NCBI RefSeq assembly: GCF_014217855.1
Contig: NZ_CP059059.1
Coordinates: forward strand, 1,612,001 to 1,676,000
DNA from: Synechococcus sp. HK01-R
Lineage (GTDB): Bacteria; Cyanobacteriota; Cyanobacteriia; PCC-6307; Cyanobiaceae
DNA length: 64,000 nt
Direction of reading: 5' to 3'
Shown: piece by piece, positions 18,833 through 29,317 of the stretch
Numbering within the stretch: position 1 is the stretch's first letter
How the letters are laid out: each line of letters begins with the position of its first letter
Translations under genes and position numbers: made by a program
Notes under the pieces: model-generated
What the model was told of the DNA's origin: nothing
Database searches by the model: none
Seen by the model: only the letters and a program-made list of their open reading frames with translations

Positions 18833-19505
18833 GACCACTCACCCCCTGCCAGCCCAGGTAGAGCCCCAGGCCAAGGCTGACGCCACCGACCACCAGGCCA
18901 CTGCGGGCGAAAAGGATCTGTTTCCCTTGTTCCAGCCAGGGCACGACCTTCTCTCGGCCAATCATCACGGCCACCAGGGGGGCGAGCAGCAGCAGGCTTG
19001 CCCCGAGGGTGAAAGCCAGCAGCGCGACCAATTCCTGCCAGGTGGGTGCTTGGGCTGCCAACACCACTGAGGCGGATTTGGCGAACAGCACCAGATCATC
19101 AGGGCTTGCCACCTCTCCAACGGAGCCCAGCAGCAGCAGCAGGGGCAGAGGCATGGCAACGAAGCGATCGATGCTGGCGGTCCAACTGGGCGGTTCTGCT
19201 CCCTCTGAAAGGGAGTGCAGGAGCTCTCGACCGCCAATGGCGATCAGGGCTCCGCCCGCCACCAGGTCAAGGCCCGTGCGGTGATGAGAGCCGTGGCTCA
19301 TGTCGAGTACAAGGGTGTGACCCACGGTCACCAGCAGTGTTGCGGTGAGCATTGTGGTGACCACCCAGCCCGCCACAAACCAGCCACCGCGGCCTAGGGG
19401 CTGGGGGCCCAGCAACAGGAGCAGCAGAACGGCAATGTGAACGGGCGAGAGACCGATGCCCGTGCCGTAGGCCAGCAGTTCCGCCCAGAGAGTGGTGTCG
19501 CTCAT
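18819..19505 (-). CDS. GAP family (LysE-like) membrane protein
   Basis: 228 aa from ATG 19505, overlapping the upstream stop by one base (TAATG). Six hydrophobic segments with a central His-rich, acidic loop (GHTLVLDMSHGSHHRT). The SPVHIAVLLLLLLGPQPLGR start matches the GAP family, related to LysE/cadmium-resistance transporters. Likely an inner-membrane exporter; substrate unknown. Last gene of the zwf-led minus-strand run. Confidence 0.7.
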   Translation of the reverse strand: MSDTTLWAELLAYGTGIGLSPVHIAVLLLLLLGPQPLGRGGWFVAGWVVTTMLTATLLVTVGHTLVLDMSHGSHHRTGLDLVAGGALIAIGGRELLHSLSEGAEPPSWTASIDRFVAMPLPLLLLLGSVGEVASPDDLVLFAKSASVVLAAQAPTWQELVALLAFTLGASLLLLAPLVAVMIGREKVVPWLEQGKQILFARSGLVVGGVSLGLGLYLGWQGVSGLRLI

Positions 19506-20098
19506 TAGAACCGGCCGTCGGCCGGAGCATTCCAGCGAACGATGGCACGGTTTTCGCGCTCGAATCCCAGCACGCCGATGCTTCCTGTACCGAGCTTCAA
19601 CAAGCTGCCGCCCACAGCACCCAGACCCAGCCAGGTTCCCGCCAGCGCCCGCAGCAGGTGTCCGTGAGCGAACAGCGCCACATCCCCTGGTCCGGAGACC
19701 TCCAGGGCGCGTTGGATGGTGATTTCGCAGCGCTTCTGCACGGCCTCGGCATCCTCCCCGTTGGGGCAACCATGGCTCCAGACCGTCCAACCCGGCACCG
19801 TCTTGCGGATCTCCGGCGTGGTGATGCCCTCGTAGTCGCCGTAGTCCCACTCCAGGAGTTCATCCATCACCTGGGCTTGCTCCCCGAGGCCGCCCAGTTC
19901 ACAGGTGCGACGGGCGCGTTGCAAGGGTGATGTGAAGACGGCTGCGAAGGGCTGTGCCTTCAGCACCGGTGCCAGCCGACGTGCTTCCTCCTCGCCCTCA
20001 GGAAGCAGGGGAAGGTCGGTGCTGCCGGTGTGGCGTCCGTTTTTGGCCCATTCCGTGGCGCCATGGCGCAGCAACCAGATTTGGCGGTCTGACGTCAT
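19505..20098 (-). CDS. Histidine phosphatase family protein
   Basis: 197 aa. The phosphoglycerate-mutase-like LLRHGATEWAKNGRHTG motif (catalytic His about 11) and ALFAHGHLLRALAG (second His about 146) are intact, with Arg in SPLQRARRTCE. In cyanobacteria related proteins act on sugar phosphates or other phosphoesters; the substrate is not readable. ATG at 20098 overlaps the acylphosphatase stop (ATGA). Second-to-last gene in the zwf-opcA-cobB run. Confidence 0.88.
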   Translation of the reverse strand: MTSDRQIWLLRHGATEWAKNGRHTGSTDLPLLPEGEEEARRLAPVLKAQPFAAVFTSPLQRARRTCELGGLGEQAQVMDELLEWDYGDYEGITTPEIRKTVPGWTVWSHGCPNGEDAEAVQKRCEITIQRALEVSGPGDVALFAHGHLLRALAGTWLGLGAVGGSLLKLGTGSIGVLGFERENRAIVRWNAPADGRF

Positions 20099-20445
20099 GG
20101 TCTCACCTCAAACCAGTCGTCCCCCGTGATGGGTAGGTGACTCAGCCGCACCGTGCGCACATTGGCGGCGCTAGGGCCTCGTTCACACCAGAGGCGCAGT
20201 TCATTGAGGGTCATGGGGTTCCCCTCGGCCTGCACCTCCACTCGGCCATTGCTGAGGTTTCGCACCCATCCACTCAGCCCCAGTTCCGTGGCTCGCCTGC
20301 AGCAGCTGCTGCGGAAGCCGACGCCCTGCACATCTCCATCCACCATCAGTCGCCAGCGTTCCTGCAGGGGGGAGGAGCGTGTCGGTTGGCGTTTTAGGAA
20401 GCGCCTGCTCTCGCCGTTGCCCCGGCTTCGAGCGCGGCGCGCCAT
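20095..20445 (-). CDS. acyP: Acylphosphatase
   Basis: The domain (GDVQGVGFRSSCC with the phosphate-binding loop and Arg; VRNLSNGRVEVQAEG with the catalytic Asn) hydrolyses acyl-phosphates. Start is uncertain: ATG 20445 gives 116 aa with a basic 40-residue extension overlapping the end of cobB by 52 bases; ATG 20346 begins inside the domain's first strand; a CTG near 20370 would give the standard length. The longest frame (to 20517) would overlap cobB by 124 bases. Overlaps the downstream phosphatase by 4 bases. Confidence 0.8.
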   Translation of the reverse strand: MARRARSRGNGESRRFLKRQPTRSSPLQERWRLMVDGDVQGVGFRSSCCRRATELGLSGWVRNLSNGRVEVQAEGNPMTLNELRLWCERGPSAANVRTVRLSHLPITGDDWFEVRP

Positions 20446-21773
20446 CGGCATGAGATCGTCGAGCAGCCGCCCCAATGGAGGTGGACCCAACTGGCGTGAA
20501 CGTTGTTCAGATTCCATCCCTCCTCCCGGCGCTGCGATCTCCAGCCTTCAACCTGCCACAGGCTTTCTTCCTTGCCCACAGTCTTCAGTGACCAGCGGTG
20601 AAACTCGTGGCCTACATAGCGTTCTCCCTTCCGTAGAAGCAGACTGTCTGCAGTGGCGGTCAGCTGTCGGTAACCCACCTGCAGGTCGCCGCGGCGCGCT
20701 CCGAAGGGCAGAACTCCGGCCATGGGGTGTGCCCTGCCTTCCAGGTCGGTAAGTGTTTGCCCGAGTAGCAACATCCCGCCGCATTCCGCATAGAGCGGTC
20801 GTTGTCTGAACCAGTGGCGCAAGGCGGTCAGACTTTGTTGGCATTCGCTTAGGGCTGCGGCGTGCTGCTCCGGGAAGCCACCTGGAAGAATCAGGCCTGT
20901 CGCTTCCTCCGGAATCGCTTCGTCAGCCAGTGGGCTCCAGGGCAGCACTGGCATCCCTAGGGCCTCAAGGCTTTCCTGCATCTCCGGATAGCGGAAATGG
21001 AAAGCGGCGTCCTGGGCTACAGCCACTGGAAGCAGCGAGCGGCTGGTGCCGTTGGGCGGCTCTGCATGGAGCGATTCGAGTGGAGGAACACGGCTCGAGG
21101 GGGGCTGCAGCAGCGGCAGAAGGGCTCCCAGGTCGAGATGTTCCTGGGCTAGGGATGCCCAGGCCTCTAGGCGACCTTCAAGTCGTTCCAGTTCGTGGGC
21201 TGGTGCGAGTCCGAGATGCCGACTGGGCAGTTCCAGGCTCAGATTGCGGGGCAGGCTCCCCAGCAGGGGCACCTCAATGCCATCGAGTACCGCATCCAGC
21301 AGTTCTCGATGGCGGGGACTACTGACTCGGTTGAGCACGACCCCAGCCAGTCGCAGAGAGGGGTCGTGTTGTTGAAATCCGCGCACCAGGGCAGCGAGTG
21401 ATTGGGCTTGTCCGCTGGCATCCACAACAAGGACCACCGGGAGCTGGAGAGCGGCTGCAACAGCTGCGCTGCTGCCATCACTGCTTGGACCGATGCCATC
21501 GAAGAGGCCCATGACCCCTTCCACCACCGCCAGATCAGCCGTGCTGCCATGACGGAGGAAGCTGCCTCGTACCCAGTCCTCACCGCAGAGGCTCAGATCC
21601 AGGTTGCGACAGGGGCGCCCCGATGCAGCTGTGAGCAGCTGGGGGTCCAGATAGTCAGGCCCCACCTTGAACGGTTGAATGCTCCGCCCCTGCTGGCGGG
21701 CCCAGGCGATCAGGCTGAGCGTGAGCAGGGTCTTGCCACTGCCGCTGGATGGCGCGGCGATTAGACAGGCCAT
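20394..21773 (-). CDS. cobB: Cobyrinate a,c-diamide synthase
   Basis: 459 aa (CobB/CbiA). Uses glutamine and ATP to amidate side chains a and c of cobyrinate in (pseudo)cobalamin synthesis. P-loop APSSGSGKTLLTL (residues about 7-19), VVEGVMGLFDG, a class I glutaminase domain with catalytic Cys in YAECGGMLLLG, and the C-terminal VHASWVHLHWGG with the glutaminase His. It starts 16 bases after opcA and shares its C-terminal end region with the acylphosphatase 5' end. Marine picocyanobacteria make pseudocobalamin, so the gene is expected. Confidence 0.93.
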   Translation of the reverse strand: MACLIAAPSSGSGKTLLTLSLIAWARQQGRSIQPFKVGPDYLDPQLLTAASGRPCRNLDLSLCGEDWVRGSFLRHGSTADLAVVEGVMGLFDGIGPSSDGSSAAVAAALQLPVVLVVDASGQAQSLAALVRGFQQHDPSLRLAGVVLNRVSSPRHRELLDAVLDGIEVPLLGSLPRNLSLELPSRHLGLAPAHELERLEGRLEAWASLAQEHLDLGALLPLLQPPSSRVPPLESLHAEPPNGTSRSLLPVAVAQDAAFHFRYPEMQESLEALGMPVLPWSPLADEAIPEEATGLILPGGFPEQHAAALSECQQSLTALRHWFRQRPLYAECGGMLLLGQTLTDLEGRAHPMAGVLPFGARRGDLQVGYRQLTATADSLLLRKGERYVGHEFHRWSLKTVGKEESLWQVEGWRSQRREEGWNLNNVHASWVHLHWGGCSTISCRWRAALEAGATARAGAS

Positions 21774-21789
21774 GCAGCGGCAATGCGGC

Positions 21790-23073
21790 TCAGCTCAGCA
21801 GCTTGGCAGCTAAAGGAGCGGCGGCGGCGAGCAAGGGGTTTGTGGTGTCGTGTCCGCCCTCGAGCAGGCGGGCCACATCGGCTTCAACCGGATTGTTCTG
21901 TACTGGCACCACCTCCTCCAGCAGTTCCATGCTGGCCATGCCCCCAGCCTCGAGGCGCATGCAGCCTCCTGATTCAGCGCAGAGAATCACGCAGACTGCC
22001 GGCCGGGTCTCGGGCTTGCAGATCAGCCGCAACCCAACGATCTGTCCGGGGTGGATGCTTGGTTGTCCCATGGGTACTGGTGCGATCCGCATCTGCACGC
22101 TGATGCCATCCGGCCGCTGGAATTCGGCGCTGATGCCGTGGTCTTCCGTGCGCTGGGACCCTTTCAGGAGCCAGCCCAGGCGATCGGCCACCCAGGAGGC
22201 GAGCAGTAAACCCTGAACGGGATGCTCGCCCTCTACATCGAGATCGATTTGCACCACATGGCTGAGAGCGTCGCGACGCTGGGGCGGATCGAAGACCATG
22301 GCCAGGGTTTCGCGCCAGCTTCTTAGTCGCAGCCAGTTGAGATCATTCACCGCTTGTCGGGCTTCGATTCGGCTGGAGAGCAGCTCGAGGCAGTGCTGGG
22401 GGGAGCCCAAGGCGGAGTCGATGATCAGGCGCCGGGGGCCGATCGCCAGTTGCTGGAGCAGCTCGGGCGCCTCATCAAGGTTGCCGTTCCACCACACCCA
22501 TGAGGGCAGTTCTTCAGGCAGAAGCGGTTGCAGAATGCCCAGGCCGCGGCTGAGGGCGTCATGGCCGCCGCGTAGCACCACAACATCGCCACAGGCGGCG
22601 GTGCCACCGCCTTCCTCAGGCAGCGGGCAGTAGGCCGCCACCAGTGTTTCGAGCTCGCGTCCTCCATCAAGGCTTGGGGCGAGGGTGATGAGGCGACGGG
22701 GCCGTAGGGCACTGACCGCCGGATCCACGTGCTGTCCACGCAAATCCTCGCTGTTGCTCTGACCTTCGAGTCGGGCCAGAGAGTCCGCAACGGTTGGTGT
22801 GAGCGGGGGAGTGCTCAGGGCGAGATCTCCATCCACCACCGCTTGCCGTGCGGCAGCGATCAGCTCGTCACGCTGCACGCCGGTGACAGGGCCGGGGAGT
22901 CGGCCGGTGCGTACCAGCTGCTGTTCCACCCAGGCGGGTTGCCAGATCAACAGACAAAAGGTGTGAGCACCGGTGCTGCCGGGCTGGTCTTTCGACCAGA
23001 GTTGCTCCAGGTAGGAGGGAACCTCGGAGGGGGGGAGTTCGAGCGGGGTCTGCAGGGTGAGCTGGGGAGACAT
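21790..23073 (-). CDS. opcA: OxPP cycle protein OpcA (G6PDH activator)
   Basis: 427 aa, typical length. The N-terminal ELPPSEVPSYLEQLW motif and the long conserved C-terminal half (EFQRPDGISVQMRIAPVPMG; CVILCAESGGCMRLEAGGM) identify OpcA, which activates glucose-6-phosphate dehydrogenase and is controlled by thioredoxin. Cysteines near the C-terminus (about 382 and 389) fit redox control. It follows zwf by 39 bases in the same operon. Confidence 0.93.
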   Translation of the reverse strand: MSPQLTLQTPLELPPSEVPSYLEQLWSKDQPGSTGAHTFCLLIWQPAWVEQQLVRTGRLPGPVTGVQRDELIAAARQAVVDGDLALSTPPLTPTVADSLARLEGQSNSEDLRGQHVDPAVSALRPRRLITLAPSLDGGRELETLVAAYCPLPEEGGGTAACGDVVVLRGGHDALSRGLGILQPLLPEELPSWVWWNGNLDEAPELLQQLAIGPRRLIIDSALGSPQHCLELLSSRIEARQAVNDLNWLRLRSWRETLAMVFDPPQRRDALSHVVQIDLDVEGEHPVQGLLLASWVADRLGWLLKGSQRTEDHGISAEFQRPDGISVQMRIAPVPMGQPSIHPGQIVGLRLICKPETRPAVCVILCAESGGCMRLEAGGMASMELLEEVVPVQNNPVEADVARLLEGGHDTTNPLLAAAAPLAAKLLS

Positions 23074-23112
23074 GACGGGCCTTTGGATAACGGATGGAGA
23101 AAGGGATCGACG

Positions 23113-24636
23113 TCAGGGGCGGCGCCAGAGGAGGCCGTCACGGGCCAGTAGGGCATCGGCAGCGGCGGGTCCCCAGGTTCTGGATTCATAGGGGTGGATC
23201 GGCAGCCGCCAGGGGCTGTCTTCAATCAGTTCAAGCAACGGCGTGTAAAGCCGCCAGGCCGCTTCCACCTCATCGCTACGGGTGAAGAGCGTGGGGTCGC
23301 TCAGCATGGCGTCGGCCAGCAGCCGCACGTAGCCCTCGTCTGAGGGCTCGCCGAAGGATTCGTCGTAGGAGAACTCCATTTCGACCGGCCGACTGCGCAT
23401 GCCGGATCCGGGCGATTTCACCTCAAAACGGAATTCCGCACCCTCATCGGGTTGAATCCGCAGGATCAGCTGGTTGGCGGTCGGGCTTCCACCTGCCGCA
23501 TCGAAGAGATGCACTGGCGCCTCACGAAATGTCAGCACCACCTCGCTCAGGCGCTTGGCCAGCCGCTTGCCGGTGCGTACATAGAAGGGAACCCCCTGCC
23601 AGCGCCAGTTGTCGATGAACAGCTTCATCGCCACATAGGTCTCCGTGGTGCTGTTCGGATCCACACCCGGTTCCTGTCGGTAACCGGCCAAGGGTGATGT
23701 GGCTGTGCCACCTGGGCCGTATTGGCCGCGGATGCAGCAATTCCAGGGCTCGAGTTCGTCAGCCAGGCGGGCCGCTTGCAGCACTTTTGCTTTTTCGCTG
23801 CGGATCGCTTCTGGATCGAAGCGACCGGGGGTCTCCATGGCGGTGATCGCGAGCATCTGGGTCAGATGGTTCTGCACCATGTCGCGCAGGGCTCCCGAGG
23901 TTTCGTAGTAACCGGCCCGCTCTTCCACACCGACAGTTTCGGCAGCGGTGATCTGCACGCTTGAGATGTAGTTCCGATTCCAGATCGGCTCGAAAATCGT
24001 GTTAGCGAAACGCAGAACCATGATGTTCTGCACCGTTTCCTTGCCCAGATAGTGGTCAATGCGGAAGATCTGGTTTTCCTGTCCGCAGGCCTGCACCACC
24101 TTGTTGAGCGCTTGGGCGCTGCTGTAGTCGCGGCCAAAGGGTTTCTCGATCACGACCCGGCTCCTTGCCGGATCTTTCAGCAGACCGGCATCAGCAAGGG
24201 CGCGGCAGCCACTGCCGTAAAACTTGGGTGAGACCGAAAGGTAGAAGGTCCGATTGCTACGGGTCGCGCGAAGACGGTCGATCTCCTCGAGGCGGCGCCC
24301 GAGCTTCACCAGGTCTTCAGGTTGCTGAAGATCCACTGGCTCGTAAAACATTCCGGCCGAGAACTGCTCCCAGGCCAGGCGGTTTTCACGGACTGTCTCG
24401 CCCATGGCCTCGGCCATCTTCTGGCGAAACTCTTCATCGCTCCAGGGGCGGCGCGCACAGCCGAGCAGGGCGAATTCACTCGGCAGGCGACGCTGCTGGA
24501 ACAGTTCGAACAGAGCCGGAACCAGTTTGCGATGGGTCAGATCCCCACTGGCACCGAAGATGACCAGACACTGCGGGGCGATGACCCGTTCCTGCCGCAG
24601 ACCGACCCGCAGTGGATTCGTGATCGTTGCGCTCAT
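23113..24636 (-). CDS. zwf: Glucose-6-phosphate 1-dehydrogenase
   Basis: 507 aa. First step of the oxidative pentose phosphate pathway, giving NADPH at night. Motifs: VIFGASGDLTHRKL (NADP site, residues about 25-38), the substrate site RIDHYLGKETVQN, and EKPFGRD. First gene of zwf-opcA-cobB-acylphosphatase-phosphatase-GAP. ATG start at 24636. Confidence 0.97.
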   Translation of the reverse strand: MSATITNPLRVGLRQERVIAPQCLVIFGASGDLTHRKLVPALFELFQQRRLPSEFALLGCARRPWSDEEFRQKMAEAMGETVRENRLAWEQFSAGMFYEPVDLQQPEDLVKLGRRLEEIDRLRATRSNRTFYLSVSPKFYGSGCRALADAGLLKDPARSRVVIEKPFGRDYSSAQALNKVVQACGQENQIFRIDHYLGKETVQNIMVLRFANTIFEPIWNRNYISSVQITAAETVGVEERAGYYETSGALRDMVQNHLTQMLAITAMETPGRFDPEAIRSEKAKVLQAARLADELEPWNCCIRGQYGPGGTATSPLAGYRQEPGVDPNSTTETYVAMKLFIDNWRWQGVPFYVRTGKRLAKRLSEVVLTFREAPVHLFDAAGGSPTANQLILRIQPDEGAEFRFEVKSPGSGMRSRPVEMEFSYDESFGEPSDEGYVRLLADAMLSDPTLFTRSDEVEAAWRLYTPLLELIEDSPWRLPIHPYESRTWGPAAADALLARDGLLWRRP

Positions 24637-24714
24637 GGCACGGAGAGTTCTGCCAGAGGTTTAACCAGGAATTGCAGTCCTGGCAGTGCTCCAGAACATC
24701 CCGCCATGGTTTTG

Positions 24715-24741
24715 AAAAAAAAGCCCGCCGGGAGGCGGGCT
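24715..24741 (-). terminator. Rho-independent terminator of petH
   Basis: Read on the minus strand: AGCCCGCC, loop TCCC, GGCGGGCT, then eight T. Perfect 8-bp GC stem with U tract, starting 8 bases after the petH stop. The clearest intrinsic terminator in the window; it separates petH from zwf. Confidence 0.9.
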
Positions 24742-24748
24742 GAGCTGA

Positions 24749-26075
<1,327 letters not shown>

Positions 26076-26639
26076 TTGACGTTCACGGATTTGTCACGGC
26101 TGCAGCGCAACGGGGCTCGCGATGTTGAGGATTCCATGCTGCGCCGTCAAACCATTGAGCAGACCATGGAGCGCCTCCCCCAAGGGGTGCGCAGGCTCGC
26201 TGTGCAGCTACGCACACCAATTGGTGTCGATCTCCTCTGGTCCGTTCTCACGGATTACGACCGTTTGAGCAGCTTCATCCCCAATCTCAGCAGCTCCACC
26301 CTTGAAGCAAGGCAAGGCAATCGCGTTGAGCTCGCTCAGGTGGGTAGTCAGCAGTTGCTGGGTTTGCGATTTTCCGCAGCTGTTCAGCTCGAACTGGTCG
26401 AGCATCGTCCTGAGGGGCTGCTGCAATTTCGGATGCTCAAGGGCGATTTCCGTCGTTTTGAAGGCTCCTGGCGTCTTCAGGCCTTGCCCGACGGCACCTC
26501 ACTTCTTTATGACCTCACGGTTCAAGGATGTCTTGGTATGCCTGTGGCCCTGATTGAGCAACGGCTGCGGAGCGATCTTTCGGCCAATCTTCTTGCCGTG
26601 GAACGGGAAGCCCAGCGACGGATTCAGTTCGACAACTGA
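26076..26639 (+). CDS. SRPBCC (START-like/cyclase-dehydrase) family protein
   Basis: 187 aa. The pattern VDLLWSVLTDYDRLSSFIPNL, then ELAQVGSQ, then FEGSWRLQALPDGTSLLYDL is the SRPBCC fold (polyketide cyclase/dehydrase and lipid-transport superfamily), a hydrophobic ligand pocket. The ligand is unknown. The N-terminal 40 residues are an extra basic segment. The start at 26076 (TTG, read as M) is uncertain; ATG at 26136 begins MLRRQTIEQTMERL. Confidence 0.8.
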   Translation: MTFTDLSRLQRNGARDVEDSMLRRQTIEQTMERLPQGVRRLAVQLRTPIGVDLLWSVLTDYDRLSSFIPNLSSSTLEARQGNRVELAQVGSQQLLGLRFSAAVQLELVEHRPEGLLQFRMLKGDFRRFEGSWRLQALPDGTSLLYDLTVQGCLGMPVALIEQRLRSDLSANLLAVEREAQRRIQFDN

Positions 26640-26799
26640 AGTGATTGGATTGGTCAAAAGCCCCGCCTAAACCATTGGTCGATGGTCAGGTGAAGGTGAA
26701 GCCAATTGATCAATGATCAACACACATGAACCGTGTGTGAATCAAAGTCATTTAACCATCAATCAGTAATCGGAGGTTGAACGACTCCGACACTCGCAG
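26640..26799. other. 160-base gap with small inverted repeats
   Basis: AT-rich. Holds CACAC/GTGTG (26719-26738) and CGGAG/CTCCG (26771-26789) hairpins. The second lies just downstream of tRNA-Glu on its own strand and may help end that transcript, though without a T run. No gene seen. Confidence 0.4.
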
Positions 26800-26872
26800 T
26801 ACCCCCAAGGGGATTCGAACCCCTGTCGCCTCCGTGAAAGGGAGGTGTCCTAGGCCTCTAGACGATGGGGGC
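26800..26872 (-). tRNA. trnE: tRNA-Glu (anticodon UUC)
   Basis: 73-nt cloverleaf: acceptor GCCCCCA pairing with TGGGGGT, discriminator A, anticodon stem CCTCC/GGAGG around loop CTTTCAC with anticodon TTC, and T loop GGTTCGAATCC. The CCA end is not encoded. In cyanobacteria this tRNA also supplies glutamate for tetrapyrrole (heme, chlorophyll, bilin) synthesis. It lies just downstream of sasA on the same strand. Confidence 0.97.
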
Positions 26873-26914
26873 GAGGCCGTGATCGTCGGATGTGCTCCCG
26901 ATCACCAGATGAAA

Positions 26915-28066
26915 CTAGGGGTCCGACTGACCCTCCGTCAAGACAGCAGCAGAGCTGTTCTGATCTTGCCCTTGCCAGACGGGAACTGTGAAGAAGAAGC
27001 AGGCTCCTTCTCCTGGTTCGGAGACCACCCAGATTTTGCCGCCGTGCACTTCAACGATGCGCCGACAGACTGAAAGGCCAACGCCGAATCCGGAGGTGCC
27101 TCCGGATGTTTGAGGAAGTCGAACACGATCCTGGAAAATCCGTTGCTGTTCCTCTTCGGGTATTCCAGGACCGCTATCGCAGACGCTGATCTGCAACCAC
27201 TGACTGGTGCGATGCAACATCGTCAGTGAGATGCGACCGCCGTCCTGGGTGTATTTAAGGGCGTTTTCAAGCAGGTTCAGGAGTACTTGGCGCATCCGGC
27301 GTTGGTCGGCGAACACCTTGGGCAGGTCGGAGGGGATGTCGGTGTGGATCGCCACATCTCGTCCAAGCCAGAGCTTCTCGAGCTCAAGGATCGCTTCGGC
27401 GGCGACGCTTGTCAGGTCGAGTCGCTGGGGGTTGAACAAGGCCTCCCAGCGGGTGCTGCCCACTTCCAGCAGGTCTTTCGAAAGCAGCGCGATCTCCTCC
27501 AGTCGTCGTTTGAGCACGTCCTGGAACCGCGCCAAGTCGATCTGGCCGAGTTGCTGGCTCTGCAGGGCCAGCGTGGCAGCGGTCAGGGGGGTGCGTAGCT
27601 CATGGGCGACCATGCGCAGGAGCCTTTCTTGGGCGCTGAGGCGATCGATCAGAGTCTCGTTCTCCTGACGCAGCACAAGCAGCTGGTCTTCCAGCTGGAG
27701 CTCCCGCTGGGTACGGCTGCCATCCAGCTCCGCGGGTTGGAGGCTCAGCCCCAACCCGCTCACGACCTCATCCTGTTGCCAGCGGGGAAGCCAACTCCGC
27801 AGCTGTTGGAAGATGCTGCTGCCGGCAAACACCTGCTTGGGAGCTGGTAAGAGCTTCACCAACGCAGGAGTCACGACCAGACGATGCAGCTCAAGCAATT
27901 CGGGCTGCTGTGAGGGATCCGACATCTGCAGCGTGACGTCGAAGCCGTTGTCTTCATGCTCGAGGAAGTGGATCAGCGAGCGCAGATCACCACTCGAGAG
28001 ATGGTGTCGACCGGCCACCAGCAGGAGCTTGAGCTGCTGTCGCGGATTGGGATTGTTCCCATCCAC
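26915..28066 (-). CDS. sasA: Circadian clock histidine kinase SasA
   Basis: 383 aa from GTG 28066. Residues 1-100 are the KaiB-like thioredoxin-fold sensor ([30 protein letters not shown]) that binds KaiC. It is followed by a HisKA domain with the phospho-acceptor His155 in [11 protein letters not shown] and a HATPase domain with [17 protein letters not shown] and GFGVGLSVC boxes. It relays KaiC state to RpaA. The tRNA-Glu gene follows 42 bases downstream. Confidence 0.95.
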   Translation of the reverse strand: MDGNNPNPRQQLKLLLVAGRHHLSSGDLRSLIHFLEHEDNGFDVTLQMSDPSQQPELLELHRLVVTPALVKLLPAPKQVFAGSSIFQQLRSWLPRWQQDEVVSGLGLSLQPAELDGSRTQRELQLEDQLLVLRQENETLIDRLSAQERLLRMVAHELRTPLTAATLALQSQQLGQIDLARFQDVLKRRLEEIALLSKDLLEVGSTRWEALFNPQRLDLTSVAAEAILELEKLWLGRDVAIHTDIPSDLPKVFADQRRMRQVLLNLLENALKYTQDGGRISLTMLHRTSQWLQISVCDSGPGIPEEEQQRIFQDRVRLPQTSGGTSGFGVGLSVCRRIVEVHGGKIWVVSEPGEGACFFFTVPVWQGQDQNSSAAVLTEGQSDP

Positions 28067-28172
28067 AGGGCTGTCGTCGGAAAGATGATGCTCACCTTAT
28101 GGGTTTTTGCATGCTTCGGCAGAACCGCTATGACGAAGCTGTACAGACTGTTGTCTCACCGGACGGTTCTTC

Positions 28173-28745
28173 ATGCCGCTGCTGCCGCTTGAGCGACGGG
28201 GAGTCTCCGAGCCCCCCGGAGATCCGCCGGTCGTCCAACGGTTGCCGCTGGACAGTCACCTGCGCCGCTGGTTTGCGCGCAACCTGGGCCTCTGGCGTTC
28301 TCAGCGGCAATACCTCTTCCCCACGGATGAGGTTCTCTATCTCGACATGATGATCCGCGTTGAGATCTTCGCGGAATCCCAGGTGGGCCAGCCGCGCTAT
28401 CGCTTCACCTGGTGGCCAGAGCGGGAGACTGACTTCTTCGAGCGGCAGCCGCGCTATCGCCGAGAAGGGGTCATGGAGGCGACCCTGATGGGGCATCAAC
28501 TCCAGCGAGAGCGTGCCTACCTTGAGGACATGCCGGTGCGCACCAGCATCCGTCAGGTGGATGAGCACGAGGTCGTCTTTGAATCCCATTACGCCGACTG
28601 GCATGTGCTGGAACACACCCGCCTGATTGATCAGGATCACTACCGCTCGAGGGCGATCTACAGCTGGGAGCGAGGGGAGCTGGCGATTGTTGAGCATCAC
28701 CATGAAACCCGGATGGAGGACGCTTCCGCCCCCATCCCCGCCTGA
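28173..28745 (+). CDS. Hypothetical lipocalin-like protein (possible CpeS/CpcS-like)
   Basis: 190 aa. The core starts HLRRWFARNLGLWRSQRQYL, then a run of beta strands (VLYLDMMIRVEIFAE; PRYRFTWW; EVVFESHYADWHVLEHTR; YRSRAIYSW; ELAIVEHHHETR). This beta-barrel-like layout and the WRSQRQ motif recall bilin lyases of the CpeS/CpcS lipocalin family, but the match is weak and could be a generic lipocalin. The ATG at 28173 is used; a start nearer the core is possible. Divergent from sasA. Confidence 0.45.
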   Translation: MPLLPLERRGVSEPPGDPPVVQRLPLDSHLRRWFARNLGLWRSQRQYLFPTDEVLYLDMMIRVEIFAESQVGQPRYRFTWWPERETDFFERQPRYRREGVMEATLMGHQLQRERAYLEDMPVRTSIRQVDEHEVVFESHYADWHVLEHTRLIDQDHYRSRAIYSWERGELAIVEHHHETRMEDASAPIPA

Positions 28746-28826
28746 TCATTCGTCACGGATTCGAACAGTTTTTCAGCTGAGTCGAATCAGATTCGGTCAT
28801 GTTTCGAGTGGTCTATCCGCGGCTGA

Positions 28827-29291
28827 ATGGGGCAGCATGGCTCTGTCTTCCGATTCGGACTGTTGCGCTTCCCCACTCGCCGTCTTCGGCTTGCATTAGC
28901 GGCTCCTCTGCTGCTGTCTCCTCTGGCTCTGCTCGGTCCGTCCGCCTTGGCTCAGGACGCTGGTCAGTCAGCTGTCAAGCCCGCCAGTAACGACGATGTC
29001 TTTCTTTATCGGGGGATGGGCTCGTCTTACGTGTGCAATGCCCGTGCCGCTGGGGTCGAGTTCCCCAAGGCCGTCGGTATCGCTGCTGCCACTTATGTGC
29101 AGATTCTCAACGGTCGCCATGGCGGTCAGGTGGCTTCAGCCGGCAAGAAGAAGCTGACCAATGAGCAGCTCTTTGCTGGCGCCGAATTCCAGATCATCAC
29201 CGGTGCTCTTCAGTTCTGTCCCAAGGAAGTGCCCGCCGATGTGAAGGCCAAGGTGGAAGAAGCCCTCAAGAAACAGCAGGGCGCCAAGTAA
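28827..29291 (+). CDS. Secreted hypothetical protein
   Basis: 154 aa. Signal peptide: basic PTRRLRLALAAPLLLSPLALL, cleavage near ALA-QD (residue about 43), so a start at TTG 28863 may be more natural. The mature ~110 residues contain two Cys (VCNARAAG; QFCPKEV), likely a disulfide, and a Lys/Glu helical tail. No known domain. A strong hairpin follows the gene (29318-29353). Confidence 0.65.
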   Translation: MGQHGSVFRFGLLRFPTRRLRLALAAPLLLSPLALLGPSALAQDAGQSAVKPASNDDVFLYRGMGSSYVCNARAAGVEFPKAVGIAAATYVQILNGRHGGQVASAGKKKLTNEQLFAGAEFQIITGALQFCPKEVPADVKAKVEEALKKQQGAK

Positions 29292-29317
29292 GCCGTTCCC
29301 TCACAGCGCAAGCTCCA

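Noticed and set aside
26640-26799. Riboswitch or ncRNA in the gap by tRNA-Glu
   Set aside because: Only short hairpins seen, no conserved riboswitch core.
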